Of a DNA stretch of 38,117 nucleotides, positions 28,041 to 35,454 are shown piece by piece. The notes under the pieces were generated by a model. It saw nothing but the letters and a program-made list of their open reading frames with translations. It made no database searches and was not told the origin of the DNA. The stretch is from Candidatus Gastranaerophilales bacterium (lineage in GTDB: Bacteria; Cyanobacteriota; Vampirovibrionia; Gastranaerophilales; Gastranaerophilaceae), in assembly GCA_947587615.1 (NCBI GenBank), contig CANPYC010000018.1, forward strand, positions 1 through 38,117. The letters run 5' to 3'. Made by a program: the position numbers and the translations under genes. Each line of letters begins with the position of its first letter. Position 1 is the first letter of the stretch.

Positions 28041-29342
28041 ATGAGTACACAAACAAACGATTACAGCGGCTATTACGGCGCTTATTTAAGCGAGTACCTT
28101 GCAAAAACAAATGCGCAAGACACAAGAATAAACTATATTTTAGCTTTTATTATTATTTGCATAATGCTTGCGCTTCTTGGAGTTTCCAAACCGATTTTTG
28201 CAAAAACACCTCCGCCAAACGAACAAATAATAGCGCAGGTTGTAAATGAAGAAGTATACACAAACGAACAATTCAGGCAAAATATCAAAGAGAAATACAA
28301 AGGCTTAAATGTAACTTTTCCAAACAGCGGTGTAGCTCATATCAAAAAAGTAAAATATATTAATTCAAAACCCATTAAAATTAACATTATTGAAATCAAT
28401 ACAAAAGTAAACAAAAATTTAAGAATTAAACCCCAAACAGCAGGAGTTAAGCTAAATTCAAAATCATCGGTTAGAAGCATTGCAAAGAAGCAAAATGCAA
28501 TTATAGCAATAAACGGAGGATTTTTTAAACCTCAAACAGGAGTACCCTTAGGCGCTTTAATGATAGATGGAGAAGTTTTAAGCGGCCCGATATACAATAG
28601 AGTTGGAATTGCAATTTTTGAAAAAGGAAACAAAACAACTTTTAAAATGCAAAATATCGATTTTGATATTAAAGCAATTACAAAAAATAACACTGTTAAA
28701 ATTGATAACATAAACCAACCAAGAATGCTTGCAACCCATACTTTAATGTATACAAGCGCTTGGTCAAAAATATCACCACCGCCGCCTAAAAACGGATATA
28801 ACGCACTAATAGTTAACAATAACATTGTAAAAATATCGGCAAATGCAATTGAAATACCGCAAGGTGCTACGGTAATACAGGGAAGTAAAGAATTAATTTC
28901 AAAACTTGGAAAAGATAGAGAAATTCATATTGATATTCAATTGCAAGATGAATTAAAAAACGCTAAGCATATAATCGGCGCAGGTCCGTATCTGGTTAAA
29001 AATTCACAAATTTACACAGATTACAAAGAACAAAAACTTCAGGCAATATCGGGCAAAAACCCGAGAAGTGCAATCGGATACAAGGATGATGGAACTTTTA
29101 TATTTGTAACGGTAGACGGAAGAGAACAATCATCAGTAGGTATGACGTTATTTGAACTTGCAAGCTTAATGAAAGATTTAGGAGTTGAGCAGGCAATGAA
29201 CTTTGACGGCGGTTCATCAAGCGCACTATATTTAAACGGAAAAATTGTAAATACTGCGGTTAACAAAGAAGGAATAAGGGTTTCAAACGCACTGACCGTT
29301 ATAGAGCTTCAAAACGATGAACTGCAAATATCCGGGCTTTAA
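28041..29342 (+). CDS. NAGPA-family phosphodiester glycosidase domain protein, membrane-anchored
   Basis: A 433-residue protein. Residues 1-29 are polar and cytoplasmic-looking. One hydrophobic helix spans about 30-50 (YILAFIIICIMLALLGV), followed by a Pro-rich linker, so the rest should be periplasmic. The globular part is the NAGPA/phosphodiester-glycosidase domain (named after N-acetylglucosamine-1-phosphodiester alpha-N-acetylglucosaminidase). It shows AIIAINGGFF (153-162), GALMIDGEVLSG, NPRSAIGY, FVTVDGREQSSVGMTLFELA and the catalytic-site signature MNFDGGSSSALYLNG near 388-402. Bacterial members act on cell-wall or exopolysaccharide phosphodiester-linked sugars. The substrate here is unknown. 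The ribosome site is weak (ACAAAG). The stop overlaps that of the convergent nnrD in a TTAA. Confidence 0.9.
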   Translation: MSTQTNDYSGYYGAYLSEYLAKTNAQDTRINYILAFIIICIMLALLGVSKPIFAKTPPPNEQIIAQVVNEEVYTNEQFRQNIKEKYKGLNVTFPNSGVAHIKKVKYINSKPIKINIIEINTKVNKNLRIKPQTAGVKLNSKSSVRSIAKKQNAIIAINGGFFKPQTGVPLGALMIDGEVLSGPIYNRVGIAIFEKGNKTTFKMQNIDFDIKAITKNNTVKIDNINQPRMLATHTLMYTSAWSKISPPPPKNGYNALIVNNNIVKISANAIEIPQGATVIQGSKELISKLGKDREIHIDIQLQDELKNAKHIIGAGPYLVKNSQIYTDYKEQKLQAISGKNPRSAIGYKDDGTFIFVTVDGREQSSVGMTLFELASLMKDLGVEQAMNFDGGSSSALYLNGKIVNTAVNKEGIRVSNALTVIELQNDELQISGL

Positions 29343-30268
29343 GGTGTATCATTGCTTAAAACTGTTCTGATTGCATAAGGAATAAATTGCAGTAAATCGG
29401 AAGCAAGTACACTATATTCACTTAATTGTTTTGAAGCAATTTCACCCGCAAGTCCGTGAATATATACCGCCGCACAAGCAGCCGACTCAACAGAAGCGCC
29501 TTGAGCGCAAAAACCCGCAATTAAACCTGTCAGAACGTCTCCGCTTCCGGCTTTTGCAAGCGCAGAATTACCGCAGTGATTTATAAATATTTTACCGCTC
29601 GGAACGGCGATTACCGTTTCATGCCCTTTTAAAAGAACAATGCAGTCGAGTTCTCTGCTTGCTTCCCAAGCCCATTTAGCTCTGCTTTGCTGAATTTCTT
29701 TAACCTCAACCCCAAGCAACCTCGAGAGTTCAAGCGGATGAGGTGTAATAATCGAGTTTAGAGGTATCGGAACACTCTTTGAATTTGCAAGAGCATTAAT
29801 TGCGTCTGCGTCAATTATTATAGGCAGGTATGATTTTTTGCTTCTCTTTAAGAAATTTATAACAAAATCACTCACGCCGTTTTCCGTGTCCAAACCGCAG
29901 CCGATTGAAACAACATTATAGTTAGCAAGGGCATTTATAAACTTTATTGAGTCTTTTGGAATTGTACCCCATGGGGATTGCCCTAAATCCAAAAAAGTAA
30001 TGTCGGGTGTTTGAGAAGATATTACATTTATTGTATCGGAACAGCTTGCAAGCATGCAATATCCCGCCCCTGCTCTTAAGGCGGCAATTGAGCTAAAGTA
30101 GGCGGCTCCGGGGTACTGATACGAGCCCGCTATATTTAAAACATGCCCGAAAGTACCTTTATGAGAATTTTGCGCCCTTTTTGGCAGAAGATTTGCCACC
30201 AAATTTTTATTAAGCACCTGAATATCTGTTTGTTGCTGATTTATCTTGTTGTTATTATCAAATTTCAA
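29339..30268 (-). CDS. nnrD: ADP-dependent NAD(P)H-hydrate dehydratase
   Basis: A 309-residue enzyme of the ribokinase-like fold that repairs hydrated NADH/NADPH using ADP (the YjeF C-terminal half without the NnrE epimerase half). HKGTFGHVLNIAGS (36-49), AALRAGAGYC, DADAINALA, ITPHPLELSRLLG, LLKGHETVI and AKAGSGDVLTGLIAGFCAQG (GSGD near 242) are all present. The N-terminal 30 residues are polar and unlike an epimerase domain. The start is a TTG overlapping the TGA of trmL (TTGA), which indicates coupled translation. It is the last gene of the lptC-to-nnrD operon. Confidence 0.93.
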   Translation of the reverse strand: MKFDNNNKINQQQTDIQVLNKNLVANLLPKRAQNSHKGTFGHVLNIAGSYQYPGAAYFSSIAALRAGAGYCMLASCSDTINVISSQTPDITFLDLGQSPWGTIPKDSIKFINALANYNVVSIGCGLDTENGVSDFVINFLKRSKKSYLPIIIDADAINALANSKSVPIPLNSIITPHPLELSRLLGVEVKEIQQSRAKWAWEASRELDCIVLLKGHETVIAVPSGKIFINHCGNSALAKAGSGDVLTGLIAGFCAQGASVESAACAAVYIHGLAGEIASKQLSEYSVLASDLLQFIPYAIRTVLSNDTP

Positions 30269-30735
30269 TCTAAGTTTTCTCCAAATTGTCTTACTGCTTC
30301 ATAAGCTGCAATTGCAGCAGAGTTTGATAAATTCAAACTTCTTGTATTCTTTTTCATAGGAATTTTTGCACAAAAATTTTGATTTTCTTTTAATAATTCC
30401 TCACTAAGCCCTCTTGTTTCGGGACCAAAAACCAAAAAATCTCCTTTTTTAAAATTCATATCGTAGTATGAATTATTTGCTTTTGTTGTGAAATAGTAAA
30501 AATTTGAATTTTTGTTTTGTTCTCTTAGCTCATCAAGGGTTAAAACCTGTTCAATTTCAACCTTATCCCAATAGTCAAGACCTGCTCTTTTTAAATATCT
30601 GTCTGACAAAACAAAGCCTAATTTACCGACAAGGTATAGTTTAGCGCCGATACAAGCGCATAGCCTTGCGATATTACCCGTATTTTGAGGAATTTCAGGT
30701 TCATATAAGACAATGTTTAAAAATTCAGACTTCAA
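30265..30735 (-). CDS. trmL: tRNA (cytidine/uridine-34 2'-O)-methyltransferase
   Basis: A 156-residue SPOUT-class methyltransferase that modifies the wobble ribose of certain tRNA-Leu species using S-adenosylmethionine. Signature: VLYEPEIPQNTGNIARLC (8-25), the SAM-knot region LVFGPETRGLSEELL and IPMKKNTRSLNLSNSAAIAAYEA. Length is that of E. coli TrmL. The start is a TTG supported by AAGGAG six to seven bases ahead. It lies between pgsA and nnrD in a tightly packed operon. Confidence 0.94.
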   Translation of the reverse strand: MKSEFLNIVLYEPEIPQNTGNIARLCACIGAKLYLVGKLGFVLSDRYLKRAGLDYWDKVEIEQVLTLDELREQNKNSNFYYFTTKANNSYYDMNFKKGDFLVFGPETRGLSEELLKENQNFCAKIPMKKNTRSLNLSNSAAIAAYEAVRQFGENLD

Positions 30736-30738
30736 TTA

Positions 30739-31356
30739 TTACTCCTTATTTTCACAAGCAAAAAATCTTCTTGATTCAAATATAACAGGTAGCCCCCTTA
30801 ATACACAAAATATTACCGAAATTACGGCACAAATTATACCGATTTTCAACAATACACTTTTATAATTATAGTCTGCGGGAATATTACCTGCAATCAGGAA
30901 AAAGAATGAAATTGCTTTACAAACCGCATAAGTAAATCTTGAAAAATTAGAAGCCACTATGAATTTTGCAACTTTACCCTGCATCATGGTAGTTTTTCCA
31001 AATGCCGTGTAGCCTTTTTCAAAAGCAAGAGTTCTAAGGGAATCAACGACAATGCCTCTTGTTAAAACAATAATAGGGATTGCAACGTTTATCCAACCGA
31101 GCGCACAAAAACTTACCCAAAAGACATTTTCAACTATTCTATCTCCCATAATATCTAACAGCGCACCAAACCTTGATGATACACTAAATTTTCTTGCAAC
31201 AAAACCGTCAAGACCATCAAACCACATTAAAATTGCAGTTAAAAACAATGCGCTATAGTAGGAATAAATGCAACCTTTGCAGTAAAGCAGCCCGATAACA
31301 ATAAAAACTAAAAATATTCTTGATAAAGTTATTATATTTGCTAAATTTTTCTTCAT
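30739..31356 (-). CDS. pgsA: CDP-alcohol phosphatidyltransferase, probably phosphatidylglycerophosphate synthase
   Basis: A 205-residue inner-membrane enzyme with several hydrophobic helices. The CDP-alcohol phosphotransferase motif is exact: D47-x-x-D50-G51-x-x-A54-R55, eight residues, G64-x-x-x-D68-x-x-x-D72. PgsA joins CDP-diacylglycerol and glycerol 3-phosphate on the way to phosphatidylglycerol. The family also includes phosphatidylserine and cardiolipin synthases, so the specific name is probable rather than certain. The ATG overlaps the downstream end of lpxB closely (stop TAA, two bases later ATG), with GGGGAA as ribosome site inside the lpxB end. Confidence 0.85.
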   Translation of the reverse strand: MKKNLANIITLSRIFLVFIVIGLLYCKGCIYSYYSALFLTAILMWFDGLDGFVARKFSVSSRFGALLDIMGDRIVENVFWVSFCALGWINVAIPIIVLTRGIVVDSLRTLAFEKGYTAFGKTTMMQGKVAKFIVASNFSRFTYAVCKAISFFFLIAGNIPADYNYKSVLLKIGIICAVISVIFCVLRGLPVIFESRRFFACENKE

Positions 31357-31358
31357 TA

Positions 31359-32474
31359 TTATTCCCCAACCAGTTCTTCTTTAATTATATTTGCAACGTT
31401 AAATGCGCAATTTGATTTTGTTATTAAGCGCTCTACTTCATCTAAGCCTTTAATAATATGTTTTCTTTTATTTTCATCATCCAAAATTTGATTGGTGCAA
31501 TTTGCAATCTTTTTAGGAGTTGCGTCAAACATTAAAAATTCGTCAACATAGTCTTTTTTTGTAATTATATTAACAAGACATGCTTTTTTAATATTTCTTA
31601 CAAGTAAATAGATTAAATAGAAAAATAAAGGCCCTCTATAAGCAATAAGCATTGGGGTTTTATATAGTGCAGCTTCAAGAGCAACGGTACCTGAAGCAAG
31701 TATCAGAGTGTCACTGTAAGCTAAAAGAGAGTAGTTGTCACCTTTTATTGTTTTATAAGGAATGTTAAAAGCACTATCGGGAAGGTTTTGTGCATGAGAA
31801 AAGACAAATTGAACATCAGACCTTGATTTTTCAATAATCCTTACCGCATTTAAAAATATTTTTAACAAATATTTAATCTCAAACATTCTCGACCCCGGAA
31901 AAATGCTTATAAGTTTTTTATTCGGGTCTAAATTATATTTTTTATAAAACTCATCTTTATTATTTAACTTCGGCAATTCTGATATTATCGGATGACCGAC
32001 AAACTCTGAATTTATTCCTTCTGAATCATAAAATTCTTTTTCAAAGGGAAAAATCGTTAAAACTTTATCAATATTTTTCTTAATTGTTTTTAAACGATAT
32101 TTTCTTGAAGCCCAAATTTGAGGAGGAATAAAATAAAAGGTTTTAATTCCTGCTTTTTTAAGCTGTTTTGAAATTTGAAGGTTAAAAACCCCGTAATCAA
32201 CAAGCAAAACCAAATCGGGTTTAAATTCATTTTTCAAATAGTTAACTATATCAAGCCCCAAAAAAAGATGATTGAATATTGTTTTAGGCGTCAAACCGAC
32301 TTTACCCATCTTTTTATGATTTCTAAAAAGCTTTACACCCGCATTTTCTAAAGTCGTTTCACCAACACCTTCAATAACAACATCATCCATGATTTTATAA
32401 AGCTCAGCTGCTACAACAGCCGCATGCTTTGCTCCCGAGTATTCACCTGTAATAATAAAAACTTTTTTTGTCAT
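31359..32474 (-). CDS. lpxB: Lipid-A-disaccharide synthase
   Basis: A 371-residue peripheral membrane GT19 enzyme that joins lipid X and UDP-diacylglucosamine into the lipid A disaccharide. VFIITGEYSGAKHAA at the N-terminus corresponds to the family GE(A/P)SGD element, although here the D is replaced by Ala-Lys. KMGKVGL, LVDYGVFNLQISKQLKKAG, YFIPPQIWASRKYRLKTI, PFEKEFYDSEG, FVGHPI, ISIFPGSRMFEIKYL and SGTVALEAALYKTPMLIAYR are typical. It follows lpxI with a 16-base gap and precedes pgsA, consistent with LPS assembly. Confidence 0.95.
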   Translation of the reverse strand: MTKKVFIITGEYSGAKHAAVVAAELYKIMDDVVIEGVGETTLENAGVKLFRNHKKMGKVGLTPKTIFNHLFLGLDIVNYLKNEFKPDLVLLVDYGVFNLQISKQLKKAGIKTFYFIPPQIWASRKYRLKTIKKNIDKVLTIFPFEKEFYDSEGINSEFVGHPIISELPKLNNKDEFYKKYNLDPNKKLISIFPGSRMFEIKYLLKIFLNAVRIIEKSRSDVQFVFSHAQNLPDSAFNIPYKTIKGDNYSLLAYSDTLILASGTVALEAALYKTPMLIAYRGPLFFYLIYLLVRNIKKACLVNIITKKDYVDEFLMFDATPKKIANCTNQILDDENKRKHIIKGLDEVERLITKSNCAFNVANIIKEELVGE

Positions 32475-32490
32475 ACTTTTTATGTTACAA

Positions 32491-33315
32491 TTATAAAGCT
32501 ACAATTACCATCTTATGTTTATTTGCATAATCAACCATTTTTTGTTGATTAACAATTATTGTTTCTCCGCTTTCAAGAGCCAAAACATTCGCACCATATT
32601 TCTTCATGGTTTTAATTGTTCTAAGACCGACCGTTGGAATATCAAAACGTTTATCTTGAGCGGGTTTTGAAACTTTAACGACAATTGCATTTTTTCTTCT
32701 TGCAAGTTTGGCTCCTCTTTTAATACATTTATCCGTTCCTTCAATTGCCTCAATTGCCATTATCATTCTGTCTTTCATAACAACCGATTGACCGATATCC
32801 AGTCCGCCCATTTGCTTTGCAATCTTAAAACCGTATTCAATATCTTCGCTTTGTGCGCTTGTTGGTTTAAGCTTTGTCAGAACCCCTTTTTGTATCATTA
32901 AATTTTTAATGAATATTGTTTGATCTAAAATCGTTATGCCGATATTTTCCATCTGCTCGATAATTTTAAGCATAATAGCGTCATCGTTAAGTTTTTTCAT
33001 CTCTTTTAAAAGTTCAATCGCTGTTTTCTCAAGTCTCGGACGCTTAACAAGCATTGTTTTTGATACTTTTCCCAAAAACGTAAGCTGCTTAATATTTTCA
33101 TCGACCAGAAATTTTTTAATTGAATCAACCTGTCCTGCTCCAAAGGACACGACTTTTGAACAATATTTTTGCAATTCTTTAAAATTATCCGAAGATAATG
33201 ATATACAGACAACTTCAAAGCCGTTGTTTTGAGCGCTTTTTGCCATGCTTACGGGCAGCTCGCCGTCTCCTGCAATTAAACATTGTTTGTGTTCTAAAAC
33301 CAGATTATTTGGCAT
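32491..33315 (-). CDS. lpxI: UDP-2,3-diacylglucosamine pyrophosphatase, LpxI type
   Basis: A 274-residue enzyme of the LpxI (DUF1009) family that hydrolyses UDP-2,3-diacylglucosamine to lipid X, the substrate used by LpxB next door. LpxI replaces the unrelated LpxH in many bacteria. Family patterns: LIAGDGELPVSMAKSA near the N-terminus, LGKVSKTMLVKRPRL, GITILDQT, DIEYGFKIAKQMGGLDIGQSVV and FDIPTVGLRTIKTMKKYGANVLALESGETI near the end (in parts: FDIPTVGLRTI, LALESGETI). The ATG follows the lptA stop directly. The gene order lpxI-lpxB makes the assignment secure. Confidence 0.94.
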   Translation of the reverse strand: MPNNLVLEHKQCLIAGDGELPVSMAKSAQNNGFEVVCISLSSDNFKELQKYCSKVVSFGAGQVDSIKKFLVDENIKQLTFLGKVSKTMLVKRPRLEKTAIELLKEMKKLNDDAIMLKIIEQMENIGITILDQTIFIKNLMIQKGVLTKLKPTSAQSEDIEYGFKIAKQMGGLDIGQSVVMKDRMIMAIEAIEGTDKCIKRGAKLARRKNAIVVKVSKPAQDKRFDIPTVGLRTIKTMKKYGANVLALESGETIIVNQQKMVDYANKHKMVIVAL

Positions 33316-34302
33316 CTACAGACTAAACTCCATACTGTTTTCTTTGTCATTTGTTGAATTTTGTTCTATATTTGTTTTTACGCTTCCTTCCGCAAGAAAT
33401 TTTTTCGGCTGCATTATCATAACAATTTTATCTGCTTCAACGGAATTGGCGCCCTTTTCGACAATTTTAGACCGACCTGTAAAAACAATTTTTTCGGGCT
33501 TATTTGTCTTGGGGTTAATATACATAATTGCTTTAGGCCCGTCTGCAACATAGTCTGCATATTTAACATGTACACTGCCCGTTGCCATTATAGTATTATC
33601 TTTTCTGTCATACTGTTGATTTCTAGCGTTAACAATAACTCTGTCGCCGTTATCAAAAGTAACATCAGACATAGTATTTCCGCTTACGATAATATCCTCT
33701 CTTAATTTTGAATATTGAATAGTATCACCTTTTATTATACTCTTGCCTTGTTTAACAGTTGCTCTTGAAGTAAGCTTTAAATTTCTTACGTCGCTGTTTT
33801 TATCTAAAAGCGCATAAGCTTTATCTGAGCTTGCAATCATATCTTCGTAATTAATTACAACAGAACCTATTGCCTGCATTAAATTTGTATTTGTGTCGTA
33901 CTCTTGCATATCAGCAGTTATAATAATAATCGGTTTTTTATCCTGTATTACGTTTGTTTGAGTACTTCCTTGTGCTGTTATAACTTTTTTAATTAAAGAA
34001 ACTTTGATAATATCGGCTTTAACTTCGTGTTTTTTATTGTCTTTAACCTGATGTGCGTATGGTTTATCAAAAAAAGTTGCTAAAGAAGGCTTTTTTGTTT
34101 GAGGTTCTAAGTCTAAGTCAGCTCTTGGAGAGCTTACAACAACATCACCCACTTGAACTTTGACATCTCCCGTAAAATAGCCCTTGTTTTTATCAAGTTG
34201 AATTTCTTGTTTTTTTGATTCAATGGTAATTGCAAAAACACTCCCGCCAAGCAAAAGCGCTAAAAATATTATTAAAATTTTATAATTTATTTTTTTCATC
34301 AT
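33316..34302 (-). CDS. lptA: LPS-transport periplasmic protein, LptA/OstA family
   Basis: A 328-residue exported protein with a signal peptide (MMKK, hydrophobic core ILIIFLALLLGG, end VFA). The mature part is made of beta-jellyroll OstA strands in at least two stretches: KGYFTGDVKVQVGDVVVSSPRADLDL, and YDTNTNLMQAIGSVVINYEDMIASSDKA, then NGDRVIVNARNQQYDRKDNTIMATGSV (quoted in part: GYFTGDVKVQ, MQAIGSVVINY, IMATGSVHVKY). LptA forms the periplasmic bridge that carries LPS from LptBFGC to the outer membrane. It is about twice the length of E. coli LptA (185), so it may build a longer bridge segment on its own. It sits between lptC and lpxI. The ribosome site is weak. Confidence 0.88.
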   Translation of the reverse strand: MMKKINYKILIIFLALLLGGSVFAITIESKKQEIQLDKNKGYFTGDVKVQVGDVVVSSPRADLDLEPQTKKPSLATFFDKPYAHQVKDNKKHEVKADIIKVSLIKKVITAQGSTQTNVIQDKKPIIIITADMQEYDTNTNLMQAIGSVVINYEDMIASSDKAYALLDKNSDVRNLKLTSRATVKQGKSIIKGDTIQYSKLREDIIVSGNTMSDVTFDNGDRVIVNARNQQYDRKDNTIMATGSVHVKYADYVADGPKAIMYINPKTNKPEKIVFTGRSKIVEKGANSVEADKIVMIMQPKKFLAEGSVKTNIEQNSTNDKENSMEFSL

Positions 34303-34320
34303 AACTAATCTAACATAAAA

Positions 34321-34911
34321 TTAAAGTTGTGTATATTTTTTCTTTGTGTCATTATCGCCAAAAAACTCTGTTTTTGAATTTCCCTGTATTTTAAAATTGG
34401 TTAAAGTTGAATTAAAGATAGCATGTTGTGATTTTGTAACAATCTTGTTATCTTGAATATATTGAACATTGCCGTTTGCTAAAATATCTTTATCCTGCCC
34501 TTGCCAGATAAGCTCATCTGCGTATAATTGAGAGCCGTCTTTACCGACAAAAAGGTTATCACCGTTTAAAACAACACGTTTTGTTTTTTCATCATAGGTT
34601 CCTTTTTTGGATTTAAAACTTACCACAACATTTTCATTTTTGTCATAAAAATTACCTATAATGTCGTTTAGCATTACGCTTGTATTTTCAGAATTATATT
34701 CACCCGAGTTTGCGTAAAACTCCCAATATCTTTTTTCATCCTGAGTTTCGGTTACAATAATATTTTTAATTATTGCATGCTGATTTTGCATATTATCGCT
34801 TTTATTGTTTCTTTTGACGGTTTTTGTAATATGCCAAGCCCAAATAACTCCCCATAATATACTAAAAACAACTAAACAGATAAATATTTTAATAAATACC
34901 CTTTTGTTCAT
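34321..34911 (-). CDS. lptC: LPS export ABC transporter periplasmic protein LptC
   Basis: A 196-residue protein with one N-terminal membrane helix (8-28, IKIFICLVVFSILWGVIWAW) and a beta-jellyroll domain: YWEFYANSGEYN, VMLNDIIGNFYDKNENVVVSF, VVLNGDNLFVGKDGSQLYADELIWQ and ILANGNVQYIQDNKIVTKS (given in fragments). LptC accepts LPS from LptBFG and passes it to LptA, encoded next. It is the first gene of the lptC-lptA-lpxI-lpxB-pgsA-trmL-nnrD run, all in the same direction with gaps under 20 bases. Again a TATTAT box sits 6 bases before the ATG and there is no Shine-Dalgarno. Confidence 0.88.
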   Translation of the reverse strand: MNKRVFIKIFICLVVFSILWGVIWAWHITKTVKRNNKSDNMQNQHAIIKNIIVTETQDEKRYWEFYANSGEYNSENTSVMLNDIIGNFYDKNENVVVSFKSKKGTYDEKTKRVVLNGDNLFVGKDGSQLYADELIWQGQDKDILANGNVQYIQDNKIVTKSQHAIFNSTLTNFKIQGNSKTEFFGDNDTKKKYTQL

Positions 34912-34945
34912 AGTAAAATAATATCATAAATTTCCTCTTCACAAG
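34912..34945 (-). promoter_or_regulatory. Candidate leaderless-type promoter of the lptC operon
   Basis: On the minus strand TATTAT (34923-34918) lies 6 bases from the lptC ATG. A suboptimal -35 (CTTGTG) lies 16 bases further upstream, and the -35 match is poor. Confidence 0.45.
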
Positions 34946-35031
34946 TTAAATGTAAATTTTTATAAAATTAGCCGATTTTACCGATTGAGTTGTTTAAAAA
35001 ATTAAATAAAAATAACAAAAAAGGAGAAAAT

Positions 35032-35364
35032 ATGTTTGCTGCTTTATTAAGATTAATTGCCCTATCGTTTATTCTTTTGTTTACGGCTTGGATAATACCG
35101 GGGATTAGAATTTCAAGCTTTCCTTCGGCAATTTTGGCTTCGGTTGTAATTGCTTGTATTAACGCATTTATTAAGCCGATTTTAATGTTTCTGACACTAC
35201 CGATAAACATTTTAACTTTAGGAATATCAATTCTTTTTATAAATGCTCTGTTATTTCTTTTTGTTGCTTATCTTGTTCCGGGTGTTCAAATTGAAAATTT
35301 TCAAAGTGCGTTTTTAGGAGCAATTGTCTTATCTATCCTATCAATCGGAATATCTTGGATATAG
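35032..35364 (+). CDS. Small four-helix membrane protein, phage-holin-4-2 / DUF family
   Basis: A 110-residue membrane protein with about four hydrophobic helices separated by short loops containing PGIRISSFPSAI and YLVPGVQIENFQSAF. That internal near-repeat (P-G-[IV]-x-[IV]-x-x-F) is characteristic of the phage holin 4-2 family (PF04020), which is common as a stand-alone chromosomal gene and not evidence of a prophage. Function in bacteria is unknown to me. I start at the ATG at 35032 because AAGGAG is placed 5-6 bases before it. An upstream TTG (34990) would add 14 Lys/Asn-rich residues ahead of that site. Confidence 0.88.
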   Translation: MFAALLRLIALSFILLFTAWIIPGIRISSFPSAILASVVIACINAFIKPILMFLTLPINILTLGISILFINALLFLFVAYLVPGVQIENFQSAFLGAIVLSILSIGISWI

Positions 35365-35383
35365 ATGAAATTATATTTATATG

Positions 35384-35421
35384 TTAAATGGCAGATATAT
35401 TATATCTGCCATTTAATTATT
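35384..35421. terminator. Bidirectional rho-independent terminator
   Basis: TTAAATGGCAGATATA (35384-35399) is a perfect inverse of TATATCTGCCATTTAA (35401-35416), followed by TTATTTTA. It separates the plus-strand membrane protein from the convergent coiled-coil protein ending at 35455. Confidence 0.85.
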
Positions 35422-35454
35422 TTATGCGTGTCAACTAACCTCCGGGAATTAGTA

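Noticed and set aside
34990-35031. Longer TTG start for the holin-family protein
   Set aside because: AAGGAG sits directly before the ATG at 35032, and the added Lys/Asn-rich residues are not part of the family.
35032-35364. Prophage remnant suggested by the holin-family protein
   Set aside because: No integrase, terminase, capsid or lysin genes nearby; this family is common on chromosomes outside phages.
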